From Deltaproteobacteria bacterium (GTDB taxonomy: Bacteria; Desulfobacterota; Desulfuromonadia; Geobacterales; Geobacteraceae), in assembly GCA_009668975.1 (NCBI GenBank), contig SBEG01000005.1, positions 1 to 64,000 on the forward strand: 64,000 nucleotides of DNA. The letters are read 5' to 3'. Below, in pieces: positions 29,938-38,471 of the stretch; the first letter of the stretch is position 1; every line of letters begins with the position of its first letter. Below the pieces are notes generated by a model. That model had not been told where the DNA came from, made no database searches, and saw only the letters and a program-made list of their open reading frames with translations. The translations under genes and the position numbers were made by a program.

Positions 29938-30192
29938 TGATAAATCCTGTCAAAACATATTTGGTCGAAGCAGACCGTAAGCCGGGTTCTGTTCCCAACG
30001 CTGGTTACCCGGCGTTGGGTGATGACCATTCCTCTAGCGCCGCCGTTACCGACGGCGTCAAGCAGCCAACCCGGAAGCACGGACGGGCCGTCCTTAACGC
30101 TCCCCTATTTGGCCTTGCTCCTGGTGGGGTTTACCGAGCATCCGATGTCGCCACCGGACCTGGTGAGCTCTTACCTCACCCTTTCACCCTTA

Positions 30193-30218
30193 CCCGCCAT
30201 AGCCTTAGCGAAGGCGGG
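30193..30218. repeat. Palindromic element in rnpB, copy in the P12-like helix
   Basis: A 26-bp imperfect palindrome (CCCGCC at one end, GGCGGG at the other, AAGGC/GCCTT inside) forming the helix between GAAACCGCC and GGTAAGGGTGAAA of the RNA. It matches the copy at 30307-30332 at 23 of 26 positions in the same orientation. Confidence 0.8.
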
Positions 30219-30306
30219 CGGTTTCCTCTCTGTGGCACTTTCCCTGGGGTCACCCCCGCTGGACGTTATCCAGCACCATGCCCTGTGGAGCCCGGACTTT
30301 CCTCTC

Positions 30307-30332
30307 CCCGCCGAAGCCTTGGCGAAGGCGGG
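30307..30332. repeat. Palindromic element in rnpB, copy in the P3-like helix
   Basis: Second copy of the same 26-bp palindrome, near the RNA 5' end just before GAGGAAAGTCCGGGC. The three differences from the other copy are in the central region, and the CCCGCC/GGCGGG arms are identical. Confidence 0.8.
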
Positions 30333-30369
30333 CAGCGGCCATCTGGACTACTTCGACCAAAACCTTAAT

Positions 30370-31095
30370 TTATTCGGCAACATCTCCGCCGGCATCGCGC
30401 ATGAAGAGCAACCGCTGGCAATGGGGACAAGTGACGTAGGTATCTTCCTTGAAGAGGCTGTTGAAAAGCTGCGGGGGAAGATTCATGTTGCAGCCCAGAC
30501 AAGATCCGCCTTTTGCTTCGGCAATAGCCACGCCCTGGCGCTTTTCGCGAAGTGTTTCGTAGCGTTTCATCATGGCGGGTGCCACAGCTTTGGCGGTTTC
30601 ATCTCGAGCTACGCTGACTGCGGAAATGTCTGCCTCCAGTTGGTCGATCCTGGCACGGAGTTCACCCTTACGCACGGACGAATTTACCTCGAATTCCCGC
30701 AGATACCCTTCTTTCTCCGTAACGAGCGCATTCAGCTCATCACTGCGGGTAATCTTCTGCAGAATCTGGTCCTCGAGATCGGCCTTCACTTTTTTTGCCG
30801 CGGCAATCTCCTTGGATACGGCCTGATATTCCTTTTGGGTCTTGATCTCCCGCAAGCGCTCCTCAGACCGGGCAATGGAATCCGACTCCGAAGCAAGATT
30901 TTCTTCCAGAATCTTCTTTTCCTCTTCAACAGCACTCAGTTCCGACTTTTGCTGTGCTATCTCGAGCTGTTTTTCTTCCGTCTGAGCCTCCAGAGAATGG
31001 ATTTCACTCTGCAAAGCCTGCGTTTCTCCGCGCGAAGAATCAATCTTGAGATCGATCTCCTGAAGTTGCGCCAGAATCCTCACATTCTTACCCAA
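30370..31095 (-). CDS. Coiled-coil protein with C-terminal zinc ribbon
   Basis: Protein of 241 aa. Residues about 5-175 form a long coiled coil with heptads (LQEIDLKIDSSRGETQALQ and onward). The C terminus carries CLGCNMNLPP and CPHCQRLL, a four-cysteine zinc ribbon. This is the C4-type zinc-ribbon family (formerly DUF164) common in delta-proteobacteria and actinobacteria, with no settled function; nucleic-acid binding is often suggested. It lies between the Nif3-family gene and rnpB on one strand. Confidence 0.85.
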   Translation of the reverse strand: MGKNVRILAQLQEIDLKIDSSRGETQALQSEIHSLEAQTEEKQLEIAQQKSELSAVEEEKKILEENLASESDSIARSEERLREIKTQKEYQAVSKEIAAAKKVKADLEDQILQKITRSDELNALVTEKEGYLREFEVNSSVRKGELRARIDQLEADISAVSVARDETAKAVAPAMMKRYETLREKRQGVAIAEAKGGSCLGCNMNLPPQLFNSLFKEDTYVTCPHCQRLLFMRDAGGDVAE

Positions 31096-31153
31096 AACCT
31101 ACCTCCTGTCTCACTGTTCCGGCCCAGCCACTGGTCAAAAGATAATCACCAGT

Positions 31154-32269
31154 TCATCGGTACCGGAACGGGTCCTTTTCACCTGTACACACCATGAGTT
31201 CCGCGACAAAATCCCGCGCACGCAACTCGCTTTTCAACCGGGAAACCAATCCTTCCACCATGGGAAGCTCCGAGGCAAAATGTCCCAGATCAACCAGCGC
31301 GACACCCAACGCCAAAGCCTCGTGCGCGTCATGGTATTTCACATCCCCGGTAACCAACACATCGGCGCCTTGGGAATGTGCTTCCCGCAGCAGGGAGGAA
31401 CCGCTGCCCCCGCAAAGGGCAACCCTCTCCAGCGACCGACTTCCATCACCAACATACCGCAATCCCTCCACGGCAAACTCTTCCTTGATCCGGGCAACAA
31501 ACTGCTCCAGAGAAAGGGGCTCTTTCAGCATCCCGATCCGGCCCAGACCCTTCCGTGCCCCCATGTTCAGCAACGGGTACAAGTCCACGGCCGGCTCTTC
31601 ATAAGGATGGACAGACATGAGCTCCGCAAGCGCCGCTTCCACATCAGTCTTGCGGAGCAGCACTTCGATCCTGGTTTCTTCAGCGTATTCGCGTGTTCCG
31701 ATCGAGCCGATGAAGGGAGCCGCCCCTTCATGGGGCGTAAAGGTTCCCTGCCCTTCCACCCGGAACGAACACTCGCCATAATTGCCAATGTTGCCGCTGA
31801 ACCGGAACAGGGCCTGCGAGACCGTCTCTTCGTAACCTTTCGGCACAAAAACGGCAAGCTTCACCAGCGATTCGATCTCGTTGACGGAAAGCGGAACCGG
31901 AGAAACGACCCCAAGCCTGGCAGCCAGCAGATCATTCACGCCACCCTCGGCGATGTCATAATTTGTGTGAAGAGAAACAATGCTGAGAGAGTTGCGTAAC
32001 GCTTTCCCGATGAGGGCTCCGGAAGGATCGGCGAAATTGATGGTCTGCAGGGGGCGGAAAATGAGCGGGTGGTGAGTCAGAAGGAGCTGGCACTGTGCGG
32101 CGACCGCGGCTTCGATCGCCTCGTTGCCGGGGTCGAGAGAAACCATGATTCTCGAAACCGGAGCAGCGGGGTCGCCCACCTGCAGTCCTACGTTATCCCA
32201 TTCCTCCGCGAGCCGGAATGGGGCAATAGTATCAATTATTTCAATAATGTCGAGTACTCTGGGGTTCAT
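31154..32269 (-). CDS. Nif3-like dinuclear metal-centre protein
   Basis: Protein of 371 aa of the Nif3/YqfO (DUF34) family. LLLTHHPLIF near residue 80 and GHFASE near the end supply metal ligands, and VLVTGDVKYHDAHEA is a late signature. The middle (about residues 125-230) is the extra PII-like domain found in the longer bacterial members. Some members relate to GTP cyclohydrolase-like or NIF3-type roles, but the function is unsettled. The ATG at 32269 is preferred over an in-frame TTG at 32296 that lies within the upstream terminator. Confidence 0.9.
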   Translation of the reverse strand: MNPRVLDIIEIIDTIAPFRLAEEWDNVGLQVGDPAAPVSRIMVSLDPGNEAIEAAVAAQCQLLLTHHPLIFRPLQTINFADPSGALIGKALRNSLSIVSLHTNYDIAEGGVNDLLAARLGVVSPVPLSVNEIESLVKLAVFVPKGYEETVSQALFRFSGNIGNYGECSFRVEGQGTFTPHEGAAPFIGSIGTREYAEETRIEVLLRKTDVEAALAELMSVHPYEEPAVDLYPLLNMGARKGLGRIGMLKEPLSLEQFVARIKEEFAVEGLRYVGDGSRSLERVALCGGSGSSLLREAHSQGADVLVTGDVKYHDAHEALALGVALVDLGHFASELPMVEGLVSRLKSELRARDFVAELMVCTGEKDPFRYR

Positions 32270-32284
32270 GTTCCCAGCCAAAAG

Positions 32285-32318
32285 AAAAGAGTGCAATCTC
32301 GGAAGGTTGCACTCTTTT
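32285..32318 (-). terminator. Terminator of the tRNA transcript
   Basis: A perfect 12-bp inverted repeat (AAAAGAGTGCAA / TTGCACTCTTTT) with a ten-base loop, ending on the minus strand in TCTTTTCTTTT. It separates the tRNA gene from the Nif3-family gene, so the latter probably depends on read-through or on its own promoter, which I could not pick out. Confidence 0.8.
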
Positions 32319-32389
32319 CTCCACTGTTGGATATATTTTCTGGATACCTTGGCACCGTACAGGCATTCCCAATCATCCTATGGATCAGG

Positions 32390-32466
32390 TGGTGGGCCCA
32401 CCAGGATTCGAACCTGGGACCTACCGGTTATGAGCCGGTGGCTCTAGCCAGCTGAGCTATAGGCCC
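32390..32466 (-). tRNA. tRNA with CAU anticodon (Ile2 or elongator Met)
   Basis: Full cloverleaf of 77 nt with encoded CCA. The acceptor stem is GGGCCTA/TGGGCCC with one G-T pair. The D arm (AGCTCAGCTGGCTAGAGC), anticodon arm ACCGG-CTCATAA-CCGGT and T arm with GGTTCGAATCC are all regular. Anticodon CAT with C4-G69 and C5-G68 in the acceptor stem matches the known TilS recognition pairs of tRNA-Ile2, and E. coli elongator Met has other bases there. I therefore lean to Ile2 modified with lysidine, but elongator Met remains possible. Confidence 0.95.
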
Positions 32467-32481
32467 GCAAAGTGAAAAGTT

Positions 32482-32510
32482 ATGATAAGATAAGCGCTGA
32501 CGGGTGTCAA
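32482..32510 (-). promoter_or_regulatory. Sigma-70 promoter of the tRNA gene
   Basis: Consensus -35 TTGACA, a 17-bp spacer and -10 TATCAT on the minus strand, ending 15 bp before the mature tRNA 5' end. Confidence 0.85.
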
Positions 32511-32660
32511 GGCTTTTCATTCTTCCGATGTGCCCTCTGATTTGACCTGTTTCGGTTGAAATCGACAGGGGACATTCTTGAGCATCTGCGGCCAGACGCT
32601 GGCAAAAGCCGCTTACCGTGAGCCTGCCAGCAAATTACCCGAATATCGGACAAAGAAGAA

Positions 32661-32691
32661 TTGACAAATACCCCCATTTGTTTTCTAGTAA
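32661..32691 (+). promoter_or_regulatory. Possible promoter directly before the RlmD-type gene
   Basis: TTGACA at 32661-32666 with a -10-like TCTAGT or TAGTAA 17-19 bp later. The predicted start falls at or just before the ATG at 32696, which would give a leaderless or nearly leaderless message. No ribosome-binding site is seen before either candidate start. Confidence 0.45.
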
Positions 32692-32695
32692 AAAA

Positions 32696-34111
32696 ATGAA
32701 CAGAAAAAAAATCGATCAGCATCCGAAGCCCAAGAAACCGCACCTGGTGAAAGGTCAGGCACTCGACCTCACCATTGCCAACCTCGATGAAGATGGCTAT
32801 GGCCTTGCAGAGCACGAAGGAACCAGAGTCCGCGTTACCGGAGCCTTTCCGGGAGAGCAGGTTCGTGCGCGCATTACCTTTTCCGGCCAGCGCGACACCT
32901 TTGCCGATACATTTAAAATTACTCGCAAGTCACCGGAACGACTGGCAGTGCCGCCCTGCGCCAAGGCAACCTCCTGCGACGGCTGCCCGCTTATCCAGAT
33001 GAAATACCAGGCACAACTGGACTGGAAAAAGGGGCTGGTCGAAGGAGTCGTCAGGCGCTACCCGTCACTGCGGGATACGCCTGTCCACCCGGTGCTTCCT
33101 TCGAAAAAACCGCTTGCATACCGCACCACGGCAAAACTGGTAATTGCGGGAAAGTTCGCTGAACCAAAAATCGGCATCTACCTGCGCAATACCCACGAGG
33201 TCATTGACCTGGGCGATTGTCAACTCCACCACCCGATCATCAACCGCATCACGGCAGCCACCAGGGAAGGAATCAGAAAAGGCAAAATTCCGATCTACAA
33301 CCCCAAGACCGGGAACGGCCTGCTGCGCTACCTGGTTGTGCGCGTTTCTGAACACGAAGAGCGGGCCATGGCGGTATTCGTCACGAGTGAGCGCAGTTTC
33401 AACGAAATTCACCACCTGATAAAATTTTTGCAAAAGGCGGTTCCGGAAGTGACGGTGGTCGCACAAAATGTCAACAGCTCAAGCGGAAACGCGATCTTTG
33501 GTGACCGGGAATACTTTGTTACGAAACAGCAAACCCTTACGGAGAAACTTGGAGATATCCGCTTTTCCATCTCCCCCCGCTCGTTCTTTCAGATAAATAG
33601 CGATGGCGCCCAAACCATTTACAACCAGGTAAAACAGTGGGCGGCCCTCAGCGGCAAAGAGTCGGTAGTGGACGTCTACTGCGGAGTCGGCGGCATTTCA
33701 CTGTTTCTCGCCGGCAGCGCGCGCGAAATACTCGGCATCGAATCGGTGGAAGCGGCTGTAGCCGACGCGGAAAAAAACGCCCGTTTAAACGGCATTCGCA
33801 ACTGCCAGTTCGAAGCAGGGGATGCCGCGGAACTCCTCTCCGGCATCAGCGAAGAGGGCTTCGCCGCGGACATCATTGTTCTGAATCCACCCCGCAAAGG
33901 CTGCGACGAAGAGGTCTTGCGGAGCTGTGCACACCTGAAGCCCAAACGGATCATCTACGTCTCCTGTTCTCCTGTCACCCTGGCCCGTGACCTTAACATC
34001 CTGAAAGGACTGGGTTACCGGACCAGCGAAATTCAGCCGGTGGACATGTTTCCCCAGACCACTCATGTGGAGAACGTGGCCCTGCTCGAAAGAGAGCACG
34101 AGAACGCCTGA
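32696..34111 (+). CDS. rlmD: 23S rRNA (uracil-5)-methyltransferase, RlmD/RumA type
   Basis: SAM-dependent RNA methyltransferase of 471 aa. An N-terminal TRAM domain (GQALDLTIANLDEDGYGLAE to VRARI) is followed by iron-sulphur-binding cysteines (PPCAKATSCDGCPL), a central domain, SAM-binding VVDVYCGVGGISLFLAG, catalytic-region NPPRKGCDEEVL and IIYVSCSPVTLARDL. The RumA group methylates U1939 of 23S rRNA, but the RlmCD or TrmA-like specificity of this member cannot be read directly. A GTG at 32618 would add 26 residues upstream of the TRAM domain and has no ribosome-binding site. Confidence 0.9.
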   Translation: MNRKKIDQHPKPKKPHLVKGQALDLTIANLDEDGYGLAEHEGTRVRVTGAFPGEQVRARITFSGQRDTFADTFKITRKSPERLAVPPCAKATSCDGCPLIQMKYQAQLDWKKGLVEGVVRRYPSLRDTPVHPVLPSKKPLAYRTTAKLVIAGKFAEPKIGIYLRNTHEVIDLGDCQLHHPIINRITAATREGIRKGKIPIYNPKTGNGLLRYLVVRVSEHEERAMAVFVTSERSFNEIHHLIKFLQKAVPEVTVVAQNVNSSSGNAIFGDREYFVTKQQTLTEKLGDIRFSISPRSFFQINSDGAQTIYNQVKQWAALSGKESVVDVYCGVGGISLFLAGSAREILGIESVEAAVADAEKNARLNGIRNCQFEAGDAAELLSGISEEGFAADIIVLNPPRKGCDEEVLRSCAHLKPKRIIYVSCSPVTLARDLNILKGLGYRTSEIQPVDMFPQTTHVENVALLEREHENA

Positions 34112-34128
34112 TCGCACGATTTTCTTCC

Positions 34129-34157
34129 TTGACGGACCCGAGAGATGGTGCTAGTGT
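34129..34157 (+). promoter_or_regulatory. Promoter of the pyr operon
   Basis: TTGACG, 17-bp spacer, TAGTGT, located after the methyltransferase stop and about 20 bp before the PyrR-like RNA element. The -10 is weak but the spacing is exact. Confidence 0.6.
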
Positions 34158-34177
34158 TAGTAAAATTTACCGACCGG

Positions 34178-34210
34178 CCTTTTAAAGTAACCCTGTGAGG
34201 TTAACAAAGG
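34178..34210 (+). promoter_or_regulatory. PyrR-binding anti-antiterminator RNA element
   Basis: The leader forms CCTTT...AAAGG enclosing GTAACC-CTGTGA-GGTTAAC, with a purine-rich internal bulge. The hexaloop CTGTGA fits the CNGNGA loop of the known PyrR-binding hairpin. AAAGG (34206-34210) can pair either with the upstream CCTTT or with the CCTTT in the 5' arm of the terminator at 34248. That gives a plausible switch: PyrR with UMP would hold the first pairing and allow termination. The first gene downstream is pyrR. Confidence 0.75.
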
Positions 34211-34247
34211 TGGGGGCATGCAGCAATCCGTCCACATTGACTAGCCA

Positions 34248-34283
34248 AAAGCCTTTCCGCCTCGTAGCGGAAAGGCTTTTTTT
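34248..34283 (+). terminator. Attenuator terminator of the pyr operon
   Basis: A perfect 13-bp stem (AAAGCCTTTCCGC / GCGGAAAGGCTTT) with a six-base loop runs into seven T. It stands between promoter and pyrR, so it must be bypassed for the operon to be expressed. Confidence 0.92.
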
Positions 34284-34309
34284 GCGCCACCCCCCTGACA
34301 CTCCCCTGA

Positions 34310-34885
<576 letters not shown>

Positions 34886-34913
34886 TTTTTCAATACTATC
34901 TGGAGGGGCAGCC

Positions 34914-35846
34914 ATGGCATTCAAACATAAAGACATCCTGGGACTGCAGGATCTGACGGCGGAAGAGATCGAGCTGCTGCTCAACACCGCCGACAACATG
35001 AAGGAAATCAGCAAGCGGGAAATCAAGAAGGTTCCGGCTCTGCGCGGCAAAACGGTGGTGAACCTGTTCTACGAACCGTCCACCCGCACCCGCACCTCTT
35101 TTGAAGTTGCGGCCAAACGGCTTTCGGCGGACACTCTCAATATTGCAGCATCCACCAGCGCGGTCCAGAAGGGGGAAACCCTCCTGGACACGGCACGAAA
35201 CATCGAGGCCATGAAGCCGGACATCATCGTCATGCGCCACGCAATCTCGGGAGCTCACGAGTACTTGGCGAAACGTGCCTCCTTTTCGGTCATCAATGCC
35301 GGCGACGGCTCTCACGAGCACCCGTCCCAAGCGCTTCTCGACATGATGACCATGCGTGAGAAGCTCGGTACCATCAAAGGTCTCAAGGTTGCCATCGTCG
35401 GTGACATAACCCACAGCCGGGTCGCTCGCTCGAATATTTATGGATTGAGCAAGATGGGCGCCGAAATTTTCCTGGCCGGCCCGCCCACGTTGATCCCGCC
35501 CGGCGTGGAACGCCTCGGCAACATCACCGTCTGCAGCAAGATGAAGGACGCGGTGGAAGGTGCCGATGTCATCATGATGCTTCGCATCCAGCTGGAAAGA
35601 CAAGGAAAGTCCCTGCTCCCCAGCATGCGTGAATACGCCCGCTATTTCGGGCTTTCCGAGGACCTGGTCAAGCTGGCAAAACCGGGCGTCCTCGTCATGC
35701 ATCCCGGCCCGATGAACCGCGGGGTGGAGATCTGCTCCTCCGTAGCGGACGGTGCCAACTCGGTCATCCTCGAGCAGGTGGAGAATGGTGTGGCGGTCCG
35801 CATGTCCATGCTCTATCATGTGAGCGGCGGCGGCCCGACGGAATAA
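34914..35846 (+). CDS. pyrB: Aspartate carbamoyltransferase catalytic subunit
   Basis: Enzyme of 310 aa joining carbamoyl phosphate and aspartate in pyrimidine synthesis. [13 protein letters not shown] is the carbamoyl-phosphate motif (about residue 50), [14 protein letters not shown] the catalytic segment, and [12 protein letters not shown] near the C terminus. No pyrI regulatory subunit is seen in the operon, as in other PyrR-controlled operons. It starts 28 bp after pyrR behind GGAGG. Confidence 0.97.
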   Translation: MAFKHKDILGLQDLTAEEIELLLNTADNMKEISKREIKKVPALRGKTVVNLFYEPSTRTRTSFEVAAKRLSADTLNIAASTSAVQKGETLLDTARNIEAMKPDIIVMRHAISGAHEYLAKRASFSVINAGDGSHEHPSQALLDMMTMREKLGTIKGLKVAIVGDITHSRVARSNIYGLSKMGAEIFLAGPPTLIPPGVERLGNITVCSKMKDAVEGADVIMMLRIQLERQGKSLLPSMREYARYFGLSEDLVKLAKPGVLVMHPGPMNRGVEICSSVADGANSVILEQVENGVAVRMSMLYHVSGGGPTE

Positions 35847-35908
35847 CAAGTAATCCGGTTAGGGCGCGGCAAGCAGCGCCCCTAAAAACAATGACCATGA
35901 GGTGCCAA

Positions 35909-37186
35909 ATGGATCTTTTTATAAAGGGAGGCCGTGTTATCGACCCGGCCCAGCAGATTGACGAGAAGCTCGACATCCGGATCGAAAACGGTACAATCAA
36001 AGAACTCGGCAAGAAACTCGCAGCCGGAAAATCTGCTGAAGTCATCGATGCGAGCGGACTGATTATCACCCCGGGACTGATTGACATGCATGTTCATCTG
36101 CGTGATCCCGGACTTGAATACAAGGAAGATATCGTGACCGGAACCAGGGCGGCAGCTGCCGGCGGCTTCACCTCGGTTGCCTGCATGCCCAATACCAGCC
36201 CGGTGAATGACAATAAGGCGGTTACCACCTACATTATCGCCAAGGCAAAAGCCGATGGTCTCGTAAACGTCTTCCCGATCGGCTCCATCACCCAGGCCAG
36301 CAAGGGCGAAAAACTTGCAGAGATGGGCGATCTCAAGGAGGCCGGCTGCGTGGCTGTTTCCGACGACGGCCGCCCGCTCGCCAACCCCGAACTCATGCGC
36401 CGGGCACTGGAATATGCCAAGGGCATGGAAATTCCCCTGATTTCCCATGCCGAGGATCTTGATCTGGCCGAAGGCGGCCTGATGAACGACGGTTTCACCG
36501 CCACCGAACTGGGACTCAAGGGCATCCCCTGGGTTGCCGAAGACGCGGCAACCGCCCGGGACGTTTTTCTCGCCGAGTTCACGAACTCACCGATTCACAT
36601 TGCCCATGTCTCCACCAAGGGAGCGGTCCAGATCATCCGCGACGCCAAGGCACGCGGGGTCAAGGTAACCTGCGAGACGGCCCCCCACTACTTCACCCTT
36701 ACCGAAGATGCAGTCCGGGGCTACAATACCAACGCCAAGATGAATCCGCCGCTCAGAACCGCTGATGATGTGGCCGCCATCAAGGCCGGCCTGGCGGACG
36801 GTACCATCGATGCCATTGCCACCGACCATGCCCCCCACCATAGTGACGAAAAGGATGTGGAATTCGCCCTGGCCTCCAACGGCATCATCGGCCTGGAAAC
36901 CGCCCTGCCCCTCTCTCTGACCCTTGTACAGGAAAAGGTCCTCGATCTGCCGACCCTGATCGGCAAGCTGTCCCTGAATCCGGCCAGGATTCTCGGGCTC
37001 AGCCGGGGAACCCTGGAACCCGGAGCGGTTGCCGACCTGACGATCATCGACCCGGAGCGGGAATGGACGGTTGATGCGGCCCGGCTTGCCAGCAAATCGA
37101 AAAATTCGCCCTATCTCGGCACGACGATGAAGGGACAGGCGGCCTACACCATCGTCGGCGGAAAAATTGTCCATAAAAACCAGTAA
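35909..37186 (+). CDS. pyrC: Dihydroorotase (class I)
   Basis: Zinc amidohydrolase of 425 aa that cyclises carbamoyl aspartate. The metal-binding [14 protein letters not shown] is near residue 55, [15 protein letters not shown] and [13 protein letters not shown] give later ligands, and the length fits the long class I enzymes. The ATG at 35909 follows GAGGTG; an in-frame ATG six codons upstream has no such site. It is the third gene of the pyr operon. Confidence 0.96.
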   Translation: MDLFIKGGRVIDPAQQIDEKLDIRIENGTIKELGKKLAAGKSAEVIDASGLIITPGLIDMHVHLRDPGLEYKEDIVTGTRAAAAGGFTSVACMPNTSPVNDNKAVTTYIIAKAKADGLVNVFPIGSITQASKGEKLAEMGDLKEAGCVAVSDDGRPLANPELMRRALEYAKGMEIPLISHAEDLDLAEGGLMNDGFTATELGLKGIPWVAEDAATARDVFLAEFTNSPIHIAHVSTKGAVQIIRDAKARGVKVTCETAPHYFTLTEDAVRGYNTNAKMNPPLRTADDVAAIKAGLADGTIDAIATDHAPHHSDEKDVEFALASNGIIGLETALPLSLTLVQEKVLDLPTLIGKLSLNPARILGLSRGTLEPGAVADLTIIDPEREWTVDAARLASKSKNSPYLGTTMKGQAAYTIVGGKIVHKNQ

Positions 37187-37248
37187 ATTCATCGGAGCGC
37201 AGCTTGAGGCGCCCCGTCCACGACATACCAAACAGCAGGGAGATATAC

Positions 37249-38376
37249 ATGAAAGCAGTTCTCGCGCTCGCCGACGGTCGCATTTTTGAAGGAAAATCTT
37301 TTGGAGCCACCGGAGAAGCCACCGGCGAAGTGGTTTTCAACACCGCCATGTCAGGGTATCAGGAGGTTCTGACCGATCCTTCTTACAAGGGGCAGATGGT
37401 CACCATGACCTACCCGCAGATCGGCAATACCGGCATTAACCCGGAGGACATCGAGAGCGGCAAGCTCTACCTGTCCGGCTTCATCGTCAAGGAATACCTG
37501 GAAGAATATTCCAACTGGCGTGCCACCATGAGCCTCGGCGCCTACCTGCGGGAAAACGGCGTGGTCGGCATTCAGGGCATCGACACCCGCGCCCTCACCC
37601 GGCACCTCCGCGACAACGGAGCACAAAACGGCATTATCTCCACCATTGACACCGACCATGCCAGCCTGCTTAAGAAAGTTCGTGCTGTACCGAGCATGGC
37701 CGGCCTTGATCTGGCAACCGGGGTCAGCTGCGACAAGCCCTACCACTGGTCGGAAGGCCTCTGGGATCTTGAAAGCGGCTACGCTGACTTCTCCAAAAAG
37801 GAACAGCCCTATAAAGTGGTCGCCTACGACTTCGGCATTAAGCTCAACATCCTCCGCTGCCTTGTCTCGGCTGGTTGCGACGTAACGGTGGTTCCGGCAA
37901 CCTTTCCGGCCGAGGACGCACTGGCAATGAACCCCGACGGAATCTTCCTTTCCAACGGCCCCGGCGACCCGGAGCCGATGACCGCAGTAATCGAAAATAT
38001 TAAACAACTGGTCGGCAAGGTTCCCATTTTCGGCATCTGCCTCGGCCATCAGCTTCTCGGCCTGGCCCTCGGCGGCCGCACCGTCAAGCTGAAATTCGGC
38101 AACCACGGCTCGAACCTGCCGGTCATGGACCTGGCAACCCGGACCGTCGAAATCACCGCCCAGAACCATGGCTTTTCCGTGGACATTGCTTCACTCTCCA
38201 ACTGCTGCGAGCTTGCCCACGAAAATCTCAACGACATGACTGTCGAGGGGATGCGCCACAAGGAACTGCCGATCTTCTCGGTGCAGCATCATCCCGAGGC
38301 ATCTCCCGGCCCCCATGATTCCCAGTACCTGTTCGGGAGATTTGTTGAGCTGATGGAGAAGTGGAAAAAGGCGTAA
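37249..38376 (+). CDS. carA: Carbamoyl-phosphate synthase small subunit
   Basis: Glutaminase subunit of 375 aa supplying ammonia for carbamoyl phosphate. The N-terminal CPSase domain (ALADGRIFEGKSFGATGE, FNTAMSGYQEVLTDPSY) precedes a class I amidotransferase domain with the nucleophile in IFGICLGHQLLGLALGG and the HHPEASPGPHD histidine/glutamate. The ATG at 37249 follows GGGAG; 15 further in-frame codons upstream are rejected. The partner carB lies 1.4 kb downstream, separated by two other genes. Confidence 0.97.
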   Translation: MKAVLALADGRIFEGKSFGATGEATGEVVFNTAMSGYQEVLTDPSYKGQMVTMTYPQIGNTGINPEDIESGKLYLSGFIVKEYLEEYSNWRATMSLGAYLRENGVVGIQGIDTRALTRHLRDNGAQNGIISTIDTDHASLLKKVRAVPSMAGLDLATGVSCDKPYHWSEGLWDLESGYADFSKKEQPYKVVAYDFGIKLNILRCLVSAGCDVTVVPATFPAEDALAMNPDGIFLSNGPGDPEPMTAVIENIKQLVGKVPIFGICLGHQLLGLALGGRTVKLKFGNHGSNLPVMDLATRTVEITAQNHGFSVDIASLSNCCELAHENLNDMTVEGMRHKELPIFSVQHHPEASPGPHDSQYLFGRFVELMEKWKKA

Positions 38377-38387
38377 GGAAGAAAAGC

Positions 38388-38413
38388 GGAGTAAGGAGTA
38401 AGGGGTAAGGATT
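38388..38413 (+). repeat. Short tandem repeat after carA
   Basis: Nearly four units of a 7-mer (GGAGTAA, GGAGTAA, GGGGTAA, GGATTA) lie 12 bp after the carA stop. The rest of the 95-bp gap shows no clear promoter or terminator. Confidence 0.7.
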
Positions 38414-38471
38414 ACGGGACGAAGGCAAGAGGGCAATCTTATCTTGGGTTCTGGAATCCGTAAAATTGTCC

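Larger units (their letters stand above)
29961..30360 (-). ncRNA. rnpB: RNase P RNA (type A)
   Basis: Catalytic RNA of RNase P. Recognised on the minus strand by GAGGAAAGTCCGGGCTCC near the 5' end, the GGGTGACCCCAGGGAAAGTGCCACAGAG core, GGTAAGGGTGAAA, and a 3' region with ACAGAACCCGGCTTA. The ends are set by P1: TTGGTCGAAG at 30360-30351 pairs exactly with CTTCGACCAA at 29970-29961. About 400 nt, as expected. Two of its peripheral helices carry near-identical 26-bp palindromes (see separate entries). It begins nine bases after the stop of the zinc-ribbon gene. Confidence 0.97.

Noticed and set aside
30019-31197. Long open frame (392 codons) on the plus strand
   Set aside because: It is antisense to rnpB and the coiled-coil/zinc-ribbon gene; the translation resembles no protein and has no ribosome-binding site.
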